DNA of 64,000 nt from Thereva unica (GCA_949987705.1 OX465285.1:88731975-88795974), one strand, 5' to 3'. Numbered from the stretch's first letter, positions 44,690 through 56,219 are shown. Notes: generated from the sequence alone by a model not told the origin. Numbers and translations are program-made.

Positions 44690-44757
44690 TGTCAACAGTA
44701 TAAAGGGCCTTTCCTGAGACTCTAGTCTTTCACATAAAAAAAAAAAAAAAAAAAGTA
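44680..44757 (+). mobile_element. Tiny polyadenylated retroposed insert inside LINE copy B
   Basis: A 56-nt sequence (44680-44735) followed by 19 A residues lies between two copies of aagta (44675-44679 and 44753-44757). It interrupts the LINE between its SKTK and the following ISKKE segment. Poly(A) plus flanking repeat is the mark of LINE-driven retroposition. I do not recognise the source of the 56 nt. It could be a strongly truncated LINE or SINE, or a copied small RNA. Confidence 0.55.
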
Positions 44758-44797
44758 ATGTCTTATCTCAAAAAAGAAGTTCAACACGTCACCATCC

Positions 44798-45448
44798 TTG
44801 ACAGTGGATGACGTTGAACTAAAGGCCGACCCATCCCTACACATCTTAGGCGTGACATTAGCCAAAGACTTGCGTTGGAATGATCACATATTCCAAATCG
44901 CCAAACAAGCATCCCAGTGCTTGGGATTTCTTAAGAGGTGCAAGTTCCTCCTCCAGCCATCGGCCCGTGCTGTTATTTATAAATCCTACATTCGGCCTCT
45001 TCTCGAATATAACTCCCTCGTTTGGGGCGGCGCTCCAATAACCAAATTGTCATGGTTAGATAAGGTCCAAAAAAAGGCCCTTAAATTAATTGATGACGAC
45101 ACCGCTTGCTCCACCATCGACCCCCTCAGCCACCGTAGGAATGTAGCAGCACTGACAAAATTTTATCGCTACTATCACAGTGACTGTTCCTCCGAGTTAA
45201 ACGCTCTCCTGCCTCCACGGCAATCTTATACCCGCAACACCAGATTAGCCCACTCGTCTCATTCCCTTCACCTGCAACTACCTCTTTCACGCACTCAACA
45301 AGATATGAATTCGTTTGTTAATAGAACAACTCGACTGTGGAATAATCTCTCGCAGTCAGTATTTCCGAGTTCCTACAACATCCAAGAGTTCAAACGAAGG
45401 GTTTATCACCACCTTCTTCAATACGCCCCTGTACCTTTTAACCCTTAA
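44798..45448 (+). pseudogene. C-terminal LINE polyprotein (copy B)
   Basis: Open for 216 codons: TVDDVELKADPSLHILGV, LRWNDHIFQIAKQASQ, YKSYIRPLLEYNSLVW, VQKKALKLIDD, DPLSHRRNVAALTKFYRYYH, TRLWNNLSQSVFP and EFKRRVYHHLLQ. This is the thumb and C-terminal tail typical of CR1/Jockey-like LINEs. It includes the two blocks deleted from copy A, so it helps define what that copy lost. Confidence 0.82.
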
Positions 45449-45583
45449 CCTATACCCCCCACCCCTCCCCCGTACTAAGCTTACTGCTAGACATTGCACC
45501 ATGACGTGACAAATGACATGACGGACTAGTAGTACAAAGGGTGACTCCTGAGCTTAGCACTGTCTAATAAAAAAAAAAAAAAA

Positions 45584-45612
45584 TTGCCCTCTAGCGGACT
45601 CTGTTTTGCAAG
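45584..45612 (-). repeat. 3' tail of an RTE-like LINE, right part (interrupted)
   Basis: Matches 60236-60264 ('ttgccctc', 'cggactctgttttgc') and continues the fragment at 43297-43350 after removal of LINE copy B. Confidence 0.7.
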
Positions 45613-47305
45613 ATAAGATAAGACTGCTAGCCCGGATTTTCAATTGTAGACTATCAAAAGAAAGAAACTTCATTGAACATCTGAGCTTTTAAAAGTGTTT
45701 TATTTCAAAACACTTAAAGTGTTTTATTGTGACATAAGTATGTATATGGATGACTTGCTAGAAGATATACAAAAAACTTAGTATAACAAACGGGACAGAT
45801 CCAGTTAAAACCGAGACGATTAAAAGAAGAGACAAGAACTGTAGCGCCATTCATTGGTTCAACTGATCGATTTAGCTTCTTTTTTAGTTCAAAAAGTGTC
45901 AATTCACATTGCGAAACATAGAGAAACAATTCTGGTAGTTGTTTTTTAATGGTACATCCTAAAAAATGTTAAACTGTTACATTGTTACATTCCATCTTCC
46001 TCAGTTGTTTCAAATTCATTTCTTTTAAATTTTTTAGTCAGAAATTTTCCAAAGATCGATTACGGGTTCATTGCTCATTTTGTCTACCCAGAATTGCTTA
46101 ACTAATTTATTGATTCAAACGTCAATAATGTACACTGTACTTAACTACATCACAATCTAATCCAACTGTAACTAAAATAAGCTCCATTGTTTCAGCATCG
46201 GCTCCTTCATTCTCCTGTACGCTGCTAGTTCCTCCCACTACTATTATTTAACAAGCCGTAATGGCGTCTTCAAGTAAACCATGCCGCCGGCATAATCCAG
46301 AATCCTTTTATCTAAAAACCCACAGTGTTAGTCAAACATCAGCATTTATGTAATGCTAAGGTTACAAAGCCACGACCATCACTCTCCCACACTATAGCAC
46401 AAAAAGGATATACAAAATATATTTATACAGGAATGTGTGCACTTGCTCCACACCACACCGCAACTTGCATGTGCATGTCTCTCGTCAATTCCACTACGAA
46501 ATTGTAAATAAAAATGTATGATAAGAAAAGGACGAAACGAAACGAAACGCAAAAAAAATGAGTAAAACTGCAGAAAATCTAAAATCAAAGGCAAAGCCGG
46601 GATAAGTTACCGACAGGAATAAGCTTTTAGTCCTGGAAAATCGGAAAGACAGGAAATCAAGAGGAAAGCTACAGACTTGTATAAGCTTTGACAACCGAAT
46701 AGGAAACCAGAGAGGAAGAAGGAAATTACATTACTTGCATGACTTTCAATACAATTCGAAATCACAACCTGAATGATATCCTCGGTTTTCTTCGCAAGGA
46801 AAATTCGATATTGTATAGACTAAAAAGGATGTACAGGATGAGACATGTGACTTAATAAAGGCGATGAGGTCTTTTTCTTATATCTTGGCAATTTTTTTTT
46901 TTTTTTAGTAAGTATCGTCGTGGTGAGTGTGTGCTTTTCTGAGACGTATATTTACTTAACATCGTCGGAGGCGGGGGGAAGGTAATGCTGCTGCTTCTGG
47001 CTGTGCTCGTTGATATCCTTATTCAATTAAGAAAATGTATCCTTGATGGGAAATTATGATGTGGTAGAAGTGTTTGATTGAGGTTAATTTTGAAAGTAAA
47101 CTGACTTTGAGAGTTGTTTTCTAATGGGTTTGAAAGTTATTAAACAGTAGAATCATTTAAATGTAATATTTTAGTTTAACTTTTTGGGTGGTTTTGGGAA
47201 ATTCGTTTATGAGAAACATTTACCACTGCCATTGTGGCTCAGCTGGAGCATGCAAACATAAAAACAAATATATATACAAAAACAAATAATGACAAAGCGC
47301 GCAAG
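45613..47305. other. No gene recognised
   Basis: A/T-rich DNA. A short hairpin lies at about 45692-45714 (arms 'aagtgtttt' and 'aaaacactt'). No coding motif. Confidence 0.4.
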
Positions 47306-47513
47306 AGGAAGGGAGCCATGCCACCTCAAAAAGGGATTTTTTAATAGCAACTTCATTTGCTGGCATGCTAAAAACGCGTATATTTCTATTAACATTAATA
47401 AGCATGCGATTTACAGGTTCATACCTGCCGTAATTCATATTAGAGGAATTAATGTGTAACAGAGGTTCTCCCCTCAGGTTATAATCATTCGCTCTAAACG
47501 ATGCACAGCTACG

Positions 47514-48320
47514 CTAGAAACCTGAGTCAACCTTACCATTCAGTAGCCGATGAACGAAAATAACGTCAGCAACCTCTCGACGCTTATGGAGAGAGCTTAA
47601 GTTAATTAATTTAAGCCTGTGCTCATAAGACGGAAGAATAAGAGGGTTTTCCCAAGGGAGGCGGCTGAGTGCAAATCGGAGAAACTTCCTTTGAACTGAT
47701 TCGACTCTTCCAATTTGGGAGGAGTAGTGAGGAGACCACACCTGGGAGGCATACTTGAGTAAGGGCCTGACTAAAGATATGAACAAGTGCTTAGTGATGA
47801 GATGATTGTTGAATTCCTTAGACCATCTTTTTATAAATCCCAGGGCTAAACTGCCTTTGGAAGAGATATAATTGATGTGAGTGGAAAAATCCAACTTACA
47901 ATCAAATCCAACACCAAGATCAGTTACAGAATTTACGCGAGAGATTATGTTGTGATCAAAAGTATAGTCATAAGTTATCGGACCACGTTTTCTACAAAAC
48001 GTCATGATCTCGCACTTGCTAATATTAAGAACCAGGTTGTTATTGGAACACCAAGAATAGAAGGTGTTAAGGTCTGCTTGCAGAAGTTTGCAATCCTCAG
48101 TACTCTTTATGAGACGGTACAGTTTGATGTCATCGGCGTAAATAAGGATATTACAATACTTTAGTAAGGTGGCAATGTCATCGATAGATAATATAAAAAG
48201 AAGAGGACCTAGATTACAACTTTGCGGGACGCCAGAGGACGCTTCAATGTTTCTGGATTTGGCTCCACGAAATAGTACTTGATAGGTTCTCTCAGCTAAG
48301 TATGATTGGAACCATGCCAC
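47514..48320 (-). pseudogene. LINE reverse transcriptase, C-terminal half
   Basis: Continues the previous frame after an indel: MAWFQSYLAERTYQV, SSGVPQSCNLGPLLFILSID (motif B), LIYADDIKLYR (motif C with both aspartates), VTDLGVGFDCKLDFSTH, LVRPLLKYASQVWSPHY, RVESVQRKFLRFAL. After the TAG at 47514-47516 the same frame goes on with NYGRYEPVNRM, the C-terminal piece. The order fits Jockey/I-related LINEs; exact clade unknown. Confidence 0.8.
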
Positions 48321-48337
48321 AAGGGCATGCAGAAAGC

Positions 48338-48952
48338 CTATTTTTTTAGTTTGAGAGCTATAATCAAGTGAGAGAGCTTGTCAAAGGCCTTACTGAAGTC
48401 AGTATAAACGCAATCGGTTTGGCAACCAGTGACGAAGCCCCGAAAAGTGTGAGAAGAGAACTCAAGTAGATTAGTAGTAGGGGAACGAGCTGCAAGAAAA
48501 CCGTGTTGATTTACTGAGATAAGTCTCTTACAGATAGGAGCAATCTCAGAGTAAATAATAGATTCAAAGAGTTTTGGTATAAACGATAATTTTGCAATCG
48601 GTCGATAATTCGATATCTCGTTCTTGGATGCCTTTTTATGGACGGGGATTATAAAAGAGTTCTTCCATAAAGTTGGGAAGCACCCTGTATTAATGGATTT
48701 TTGGAATAATTGCATAAGGGGAGATAGAAGGGCCCCAGCACAGGATTTTAGAACAGCAGGGGGAATACCGTCAGGGCCAGACGAAAAATCCTGTGGGAGT
48801 TCGTTAATATGTTTTAAGATAGCCTCTCTGGTAATAGAGAGAGATAAGTTTTGAGCCACTTGAGATGCATTGATATGCCGAAAATTGTTTAAGTCTGGTT
48901 GAAAGACAGGGGCGAGAAGGATTTGCGGAAGAACGATGCGAACATTTCGCAA
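48338..48952 (-). pseudogene. LINE reverse transcriptase, N-terminal half
   Basis: Motifs: SSGPDGIPPAVLKSCA, FIIPVHKKASKNEISNYRPI (fingers), NQHGFLAARSPTTNLLEF, VYTDFSKAFDKLSH (motif A). The frame ends in a run of seven A residues and the next part of the protein continues in another frame. The rest of the fold is intact, so a single indel explains the break. Confidence 0.8.
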
Positions 48953-49030
48953 ATCTCGGATGGATTCGTACTGCAGGAGTTCTCGTGTTGCATGGTGTTA
49001 AGGATGAAGGACAAACTAGAGCACCTTCAG

Positions 49031-52000
49031 GAACCAAGTTCAGCTGTAGGAACGGTATACATACCTCGATATGACGAAAGGTTCAAACGTGTCAATATTA
49101 ACCCATCTGTAAGAACTAAGGAACCGAATCCCAGGTATTTGGTATTTAAAAGTATTAGTGCTTTGTAAAAGTTTGGAAGCCTGGAAGTGATTAGATAACA
49201 GAACCACTATTGTCAGCTAGTTAGATGTTCTGGTTCCCTTAGATTTTACTATGTAACCTTTGAATGTGGCCTAAATTGATTGTTCTTTTGCACCTCACCC
49301 TTTTATCTGGTTTTTGTGTAGTGATTCCTGAAAGGTCGGAAACGTCGTGGTACCAGGGCGGGTTTTTCCAGACAGAAGTACATTTAAGTTATTTACCATT
49401 AGCTTGATTAACAATAATTGGAGTTTGTAACTGTTAAATGTTCTATTTTTTGAAGGTGTAATCTTGTTTCTAATGGCAGTATTTAGTTCCAACTTTGTTT
49501 TTTTTTTTTTGTGAAGAGCAAATCCGAGGTTGCCTTTGGGGAACTCAGCCTAGGGGTGCACACGACTGCAACAGATCCACTTATATACATATGTATATGT
49601 AAAAACTACAATTTAAATTGAAATTATTTTAAAGGAAAAGTTTCTTCCTGCTCGTAATAAAACCATATACGCAAAAAGTAATTAAATCTCTACCCTCAAG
49701 TTGCTGGTAATTCCATAATTTTTTTGTCACGGAAGTAACCCCTAAGGCAATAAATTCACCTGATACGAAATTTTCTTCTATTAATAATTCTCGCCGGGAG
49801 AAGCCCTTGATTAAATTTTTATCCCTGGATCTTTGTCTTAAGAAACCGAGAGTACAAATAATTGTATGCTGTAATTTTACTGCAGCTGCAATTAATTCGA
49901 ATCAAGAAGCACAACCCTAATCGAACCCATATCTCTTTCCTTATACAGGCCATCTCACGCGTGACTACCCTCGTCATTCCGTAGCAGAAACAAAAAAGAA
50001 GTCCTTTTAATATCTATATAGTCTCAGTATTGTCCCCTTCTGTGTAAACCTCGAAAGTAGCCGTCTTAATTGAATAAGCACCCAGACCGAGAAAAATTAT
50101 TGTGGGACTATGCTCCTCACATAAATTTCAATTTCCTGCCTACATAATACGTCCATTAAACATAAATACGTCAATTAATCCAAAAACAATTTAATGCCCA
50201 CCCGAAGATCCATCCAGGAGGAGTAGCAACACGTTTAGATAATAAAATTACTAACAAGGAGCTTCTCTATTCCATCACCACCACCATCACCGTAGGACAC
50301 TCTCTCTCTCTGATGGGAATTCCGAAATTACACACCCACAACTATATATGCCACAATAGTGTAGCACATATGAAAGGATCTCCTCGGGCTTATACTGTTT
50401 TTTTTCCTTGTGTCTTCGTGCTCATGGTTAGAGGAGAGTCCTGCCGTTTCTGCTGCTGCCGTCCCTGGGTTGTGTTGTTTGAAGTAGATGCTGAGTCGGG
50501 ATGTCTTCTAATAGACACCTTCCAGCACTTAACCAGAATCGAGAGACATGGGGTTCGCTTGGTATGCTGGCAGGATTACAATGGTCCGACACGAGTAAAT
50601 GCCCTCCACCAAAGTGGAATAAAATTAAGAAATAAACCACTGGTCAGCAATATATTTCACTCAAGTCCTTCGAGAACGGAAAAGGAAGGACATGGACAAG
50701 GCAAGGACAAGAATGGAACAGAAAATCGCCACACTGGAGGACCGGTGTAGCCAAAGAGCTGAATGAGGACCATGGACCCCTACACAACATTAAGACATTG
50801 AACAAAAGAGTGCGCTGGCGGAAAAGGACCAACAACAACAACAACAAAAAATACAGAACCACTTGACAATGTTCCTTCCTCATCCACTTAACTTAATGGG
50901 TGTACGTTCTCCTAACCAGGAATGCTTTATATCCTTGCCATGGAGTGGCGTGCACTTGTCTTTGGCATAATTTCTTAGTAGTTACATGGTTACACAACAA
51001 CAACAACAACTACAACAAAAAGTGCTCAGCTCTCTTTCTCTTCTGCCGAGCTTTCTTCATCATATTTGGTATACCTGGGAGTTCTGTGATAGCGCACAAG
51101 AGCACACGACGAGGACGACGGCCACAATGCGTCCAGCCTACCACTTGAATTTGTACTTTTCCTTTTTCTGAAGGAACTTTGTCAACAAGTAGAGGAAGGC
51201 AACCGTTTTCTTGCATATTTCCGTACTGGATTGCACTTCATGACATTGTCATGATCCTTGAGCGAAATTAAGCTGAAAAAATGTAGTTTTGTCAAAAACT
51301 TGAAGTAAAAAAAAAACACATTTCATTGTTACCTGCACGCTGCTCATTCTGGAAATGACTGGCGCAAGGAGCAAGGTTATGGCATAATTGCTCCTGTGGG
51401 CTTTTGTTGATTATAAAATATAAAAGGACTCTTGGTTAAATTGTTATAATTGTTGTGGGCTCCGCGAAAGGAGTTGGGGAATTTTTGAGCAAGTATTCGG
51501 GGGAAATTGTGAATGAAAATGTACACGATAATTGTAATTTGGGTTAACCTTTATGAAAAAGACGTGGGTGTTATTGAGTTGGCCTGAGGATATGTTTTTT
51601 CAAATGCTGTAATACTCCACTCGATAATTAAGAAATTGTGTCAAGAGAAGATTTTTGGGCGTTTTGTATCTTTTAATTTTCTACGAAAACCCACATGATT
51701 TCAAATGAGGTAGTATTGTTTCCGCTAACAGTTCGAACTTTCTCGTACCCATCCAACTACCCCTAAATACCAAATCTGAGCAACATAGAACGTATAGTCA
51801 CGGCGGTGTCTGAACGGAGTTCATTATATGCGCAGCACCCCGGTGGCCAAAATGCCAAGAAAAGTGCGACGAATACGGAATACGGATCGACACATATCCC
51901 TAACGCCAAGGCTCCGATGCTTTCCGTATCAGTGGGGCTTCCGTGATAAATTTTTCACTGACATTCATAAAGTACCTTCTGTTTCCAGATCAGTAGTAAA

Positions 52001-53030
52001 TGCTCCATTTGACATCTGACATTTTAGTTTTAAAATTTGGACAGTAATCTCAAGTACATCATGAAATGTATTGTAGAGAGAGGTGGTTTCGTCCCAGGTG
52101 GGCTCTCCGGGAAGTTGTTACACAGAAACGAATTTTCCGTAATTGTTTCACGTCCTGGATAAATTAAAAATATAGGTGGCAGTGTTTTTTTTTTTTTTTT
52201 TTTTTTGAGGATGCCTGAAGAGGGCTGAGACCGTCGGTGCTCCGCTGCATCGGACGTTTGGGATCTTGTCGCGCCTTTCTCAATTTGTCTGCATGGAATT
52301 ATAACGGACCTATTATTTTTTTTTTCACTGATATTCCCGATACTGCGCTGAAGTCGCGGTCACGTCACGGATATGTGTGGATCGAGGTTAAGTAAACAGC
52401 ATTCAGGTTTTTATTAAGTGATGATCAAAAATGGTCTTGCTATTGCATTCTTGATTTATTAATTCTAAGTTGTGTATAGATGGTACTGCAGCCCCACCTG
52501 TTTAGTGGGATATCCCACCAACAGCCCGTGATCATCCCCTTTTTAAAGTGATAACGTCTAATTAGCTCTTTAGCCTGTCTAAGGTTCGAGACAGATTCCC
52601 AATAGACTAGGTTCAGTGGGTAATCTCACTCGAGTAAAAATTAGACTCGCCCGTTCTTAGCCAGGCACACACAGCGTTAAAACGCCTGTACGACATCAAA
52701 ATTAAGCACGGTATGCCTGAGTAAAAATAAAACTCACCAGCCTAAAATAGACACCCAAAATGTCAAAACGTCTTTATGACACCCATAGTCCAAACGCTCA
52801 CTCTTTTGTATATTCGGAAGAGAGCAAATGTAGAGCTTTAAGGACTTGCATGGGGGGCGAACGGCTAACAAAGATCTCGGAAAGTGGTAGCACCCGATTT
52901 GTCACTTCTGTCAAGATTCGAGGAAAGTCACTGCAGACGAACACCTAGCAGACCTGTTAGCAAGTCCTAATCCCACCTCCCCGCGGTGCCCTCTGGGGTA
53001 CTTCTTCGGAAGGAGCTAACGGGAGACGAG
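49031..53030. other. No gene recognised; poly-T tract and microsatellites
   Basis: The longest frame (50313-50750, plus, 145 codons) has no motif I know and is cysteine/hydrophobic-rich by chance composition. CAA-type microsatellites lie at about 50829-50850 and 50994-51018. A run of about 22 T residues lies at about 52185-52206 and could be the reverse-strand tail of an old retroposon. Confidence 0.35.
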
Positions 53031-53034
53031 CGAA

Positions 53035-53186
53035 TGGCGAGCTCTCTGCGCCACAAAACAGAGTTTTAAGTCAGTTGGGCTGAGGGTTAGCAACCCGCTC
53101 CCATAAAAAAACACCATTGCTACGAATCGGCTTCCGCCCTATGTCCCATGAGGGATTAAAGGAGTTTAAAGAAGAAGAAGAAGAAG
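53035..53186 (+). mobile_element. Short RTE-like derivative joining LINE 5' and 3' ends
   Basis: The left part ('gcgagctctctgcgcc', 'gagttttaagtc', 'gggctgagggttagcaaccc', 'cattgctacgaatcgg') matches the 5' leader of the LINE at 60176-61560, complement of about 61465-61555. It runs straight into 'cttccgccctatgtcccatg', the start of the same LINE's 3' end, and a (GAA)n tail (53171-53186). The whole coding region is missing at one junction near 53130. Confidence 0.75.
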
Positions 53187-53249
53187 ATGGAACGAAGAAA
53201 ACGGGGTATTAACTTATTGGCCAAAATGGTGGTTCGATTAGCACACTCA

Positions 53250-53345
53250 GAAGACCGGTTCTCGTTCGTTGGCGAAGGTCAAGCAGTACTGCACGTGGTT
53301 AGTACTTAGTTGGGTGACCGCTTAGAAAAACGACACTCCGTGTAG
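53250..53345 (+). repeat. 5S rRNA-derived SINE-like sequence, copy 2
   Basis: Follows 5S rRNA order closely: 'ggttctcgttcg', 'aggtcaagcag', 'cgtggttagtacttagt', 'gggtgaccgctta'. It is the better preserved of the two copies and shares their specific departures from 5S. It begins about 60 bp after the end of the RTE derivative. I cannot tell whether the two form a composite element. No A-rich tail follows directly. Confidence 0.72.
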
Positions 53346-53740
53346 CAGGCACATTTGTTCGTTCGTGTAATTGAAACAACTGCACACTAAACGTGCCACC
53401 AAAAATTAATTAAACATTAATGAGTACCTTGGGTATCAACTTTGGAAACTCGGCAGGTAGAACCCGATGAAGTCCACACTTTAAGACCCCCATGCACTTA
53501 CAGGCCGTTGGCTGAAGGCCACACTTTACTCAGTCTGACCTAAGGATGAGGAATTGAGTCATCTGCCTGACAGGCCGTTGTTTGTAGGTGACCTCACGAT
53601 TCCCTACAAACGCACAGACGAAGACGACAGTTACAATTTCAGACACCTAGAGGCACGTGTGCCATAGGTTGCAGACCGCTGGTCCAACCCCTCCTATTTT
53701 TTTTTCTTTCCGTCAAACTACTACTACACCATAACCTGAA
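53346..53740. other. No gene recognised
   Basis: A phrase 'caggccgttg' appears twice (about 53501 and 53570) but no longer tandem structure is evident. Confidence 0.35.
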
Positions 53741-53741
53741 C

Positions 53742-53812
53742 GACATTGCACCATAACCTGATGACAGGCTGATAGTACAAAGGATGATTCATAAACTTGC
53801 CCGTTTATGGCA
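53742..53812 (+). repeat. Fragment resembling the 3' UTR of CR1/Jockey-like LINE
   Basis: 'gacattgcaccataacctg' and 'ctgatagtacaaaggatgat' align with the 3' UTR of copy B (45493-45550). It has no coding part and no poly(A) tail adjoining it, so it is an old, severely truncated copy. Confidence 0.5.
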
Positions 53813-53834
53813 TGGTGTAAGCTTAGTTTTAAAG

Positions 53835-55855
53835 AGAGAAAGGATAAATGAAAAGATAGGACCAAACTAAGATGCACTACTTTTTAAATTATATTTTTTT
53901 AAGTAAATAAAAATACGCAAGCGTTTCAGACAGCAACATTACAGCCCCTCAAGTCGCTTAAATCTAATTTGAAAACTCCATCCAAAACATGGAACAAACT
54001 TTTAAATTCAAAAGAATTTTACCTAAACTCCTCCTCGTTCTTAACCTCCATGAAAATACCGAAAATATTTTCCAATTATCTTGTTCCTGTTATCAAACTC
54101 CAACACAAAATTCGTATAGACCAAAAACTTAAAAATGGTTATGACAGGCACCACTCAACCGCGCTCATCTCCGAAATAATCGTGTGTCAACAACAAGGAA
54201 GAGCTCAACTCAGGTGCAAATATCGCTTTTCTTCGAAGCGATGACTTTATTAACTGAGAGCGCCCACGCCTCTCGCTGTCATGTCTCTTACCTGTCTGCA
54301 TTTTCTGTTGTCTAACAAGAGATTCCACCTTCGTGTTGATTTGATGGACATGACAGGTTTGCTGCATAGCAGTACTGTGTACTAACTCGCAGAGTTGCAA
54401 ATAGTATACCCTTAGCCTCAGAGCCGGCAGTAACAGCTTTGCTTTATTCAAATTAGATCACGAAAAGGCTCTTGTTGCACCGCGCGTCGTGCTGGTAACG
54501 ATTCTCTCTGTTTAAAATGCGAATTTTGTTTCGTGTTTAGATATAGAAGCAATTTACATTTTACCTGTAAATCTTTTAACTACCTGGACAAGTTGTTGAT
54601 TTCTTCATTGTCTTAATGGCGTTCTTGTTAAGCGTGCCGCGGCGGACGGTCTTTGTTGTTGGAAATTAAAAAAATAGCTTCACAATATTCTGAAGTTGTT
54701 TGAGATAGGTCATTCTGCAAGATCAGCAGGAGCGTGCCTTTAAAGTGCATACGCAACTCCTTTAGCAACCCCAAAAATAACCTAGTGCAATCAATTAGGG
54801 TGTAGCTGATAAGTGTACTTGGGTAATGCACTTGAGTTGAATCAACCCTGTGTGGGTTCTTTTGAAACAATCCCCATCAAAGGATTGAGGGCGACCATCT
54901 CGCATACATTTAAACACATATGCATCACCATTCACCACTAGCATCACCAGCACCAGCAGCAGCAGCAGCAACATCAGTGTAAAGTTGGGCTCTCAACTTT
55001 TATCATAAATTTGTGCATAATGAATAAATTATGCCATGCCGAGGCACACTGTATTACGACTTGAAGGAGATGCTCCCCACAACTTCATCCTGGGCGCCAC
55101 CCCAAATACGTTTTTATGGCAGTTATACTATACTGAATGGGGGTCACAGTTGGTGTCGAAGGATATACTGTGGTGATGGTAGTACAAGAACTGTACTAAA
55201 TTATAGTACAGAGAAAAGGACATGCTGGATGGTGCTGCTGCACATATACACCATACAGACGTTATGTGCCCGTTTCGTCTTAAGTAGGTTAAAATGAAGT
55301 CAATTTAACAAAGGAAATTGTGGCTTCAATAAGGTTTGGCATTTTAAATGCTGAGGAATTTAAAAAAAAAGAAGAAGATGCAGGAGAGAGCTAAAATTGC
55401 TAACCTGCAAATTATCAACAGAATGCTGCTTTACGAGGGGAAGGATTTGCTTTCTTTCTTCTTACTTCTTTCATTGGGAACGCGTCAAGTGTGGTCTAAG
55501 CATGATAATAAGTGCGAATGAAATCATTAAAAGAGAATGTGTAGAAATCTACACATTGTATGCACTTTTACGCCTACGTGCTTCTTTTCATTGCGATGCA
55601 CACCCACTTATCCACGTTAAATGACAAAGGAGGTTCTACTTTCAGTGAATGAGCCATTGATCTTGACGCTTTGAATTTTCTGAATACGTACAAAATTTTT
55701 AAATCAACTCCATCCAGCCTTGGTAGTTAATGCTGATATTGCAAATTTTCAAGTATACTGCCAAAATTCGAATAGTCTTATAGCATAATCCATTTAGGCC
55801 TTTTAGGTCGGAATAAAATCTCTAAATATTCACAGTGTGGATTCGCTATCGGATT
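53835..55855. other. No gene recognised; CAG microsatellite
   Basis: Unrecognised sequence with a CAG trinucleotide run at about 54951-54971. ORFs of 75-98 codons carry no motif. Confidence 0.4.
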
Positions 55856-55861
55856 CGCTAT

Positions 55862-56170
55862 ATTTAGCAAGACCAAGACAAGACAGGACAAGGATAAGAC
55901 AAGACTGCAAAATCAATATAGTAAGACTTTTCGATTTTCACTAAGGGCCAAAAGTCTTGCAGTGATGAGCAAAAGTCTTCTCTTGCACATAGACCATAGA
56001 CCAAGACACGACTGCAAGACTTTTTGCTAGACTTTTTGCAAGACTTTTTGTAAGACTTTTTGCTCATCACTGCAAGACTTTTGGCACTTAGTAAGCAAAA
56101 ATGCTTGCTATCTTGTTCTTGCAATCTTTTTTGTCCTGTCTTGTCTTGGTCTTGTTTTGGTCTGGCTAAA
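55862..56170. mobile_element. Fold-back element (long imperfect hairpin)
   Basis: The arms 55868-55891 and 56131-56154 are exact reverse complements over 24 bp (caagaccaagacaagac...). A second, inner pair (about 55949-55980 and 56050-56082) is complementary over about 32 bp with one indel. Between them a short 'agactttttgc' unit repeats in tandem. A related 'agtcttgctcatcact' recurs at 56200. The sequence could fold into a hairpin of about 300 nt. No target duplication or coding part identified. Confidence 0.7.
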
Positions 56171-56219
56171 TTTGCAAGACCAGGCAAAACTGCTCGACTA
56201 GTCTTGCTCATCACTAGTT

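Larger units (their letters stand above)
43351..45583 (+). mobile_element. APE-type LINE (CR1/Jockey-like), copy B, 5' truncated
   Basis: Same family as copy A but on the plus strand. It begins abruptly at a position matching the linker before the reverse transcriptase and ends with a poly(A) run (45569-45583). The 3' UTR matches that of copy A ('gacattgcaccatgacg', 'actagtagtacaaagg'). It lies inside an RTE-like tail: the sequences at 43341-43350 and 45584-45612 join to match 60209-60236. The reading frame is broken near 44060, 44327 and 44680. It keeps C-terminal regions that copy A has lost. Confidence 0.88.
47310..49030 (-). mobile_element. APE-type LINE, a different family, truncated at both coding ends
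   Basis: A minus-strand LINE with reverse transcriptase in two frames and C-terminal remains. It differs from copies A and B in all motifs (YADDI rather than FADD). The 5' part is missing: the first recognisable residues (SEICEMFASFFRKS, about 48915-48960) are the linker before the reverse transcriptase. The 3' boundary and tail are unclear. Frameshifts occur near 48915 and at an A7 run (about 48335), and an in-frame TAG at 47514-47516. Confidence 0.75.

Noticed and set aside
50313..50750. 145-codon ORF as a host gene
   Set aside because: Cysteine/phenylalanine-rich N-terminal half from low-complexity DNA; no domain, no splice support, and it runs toward a CAA microsatellite.
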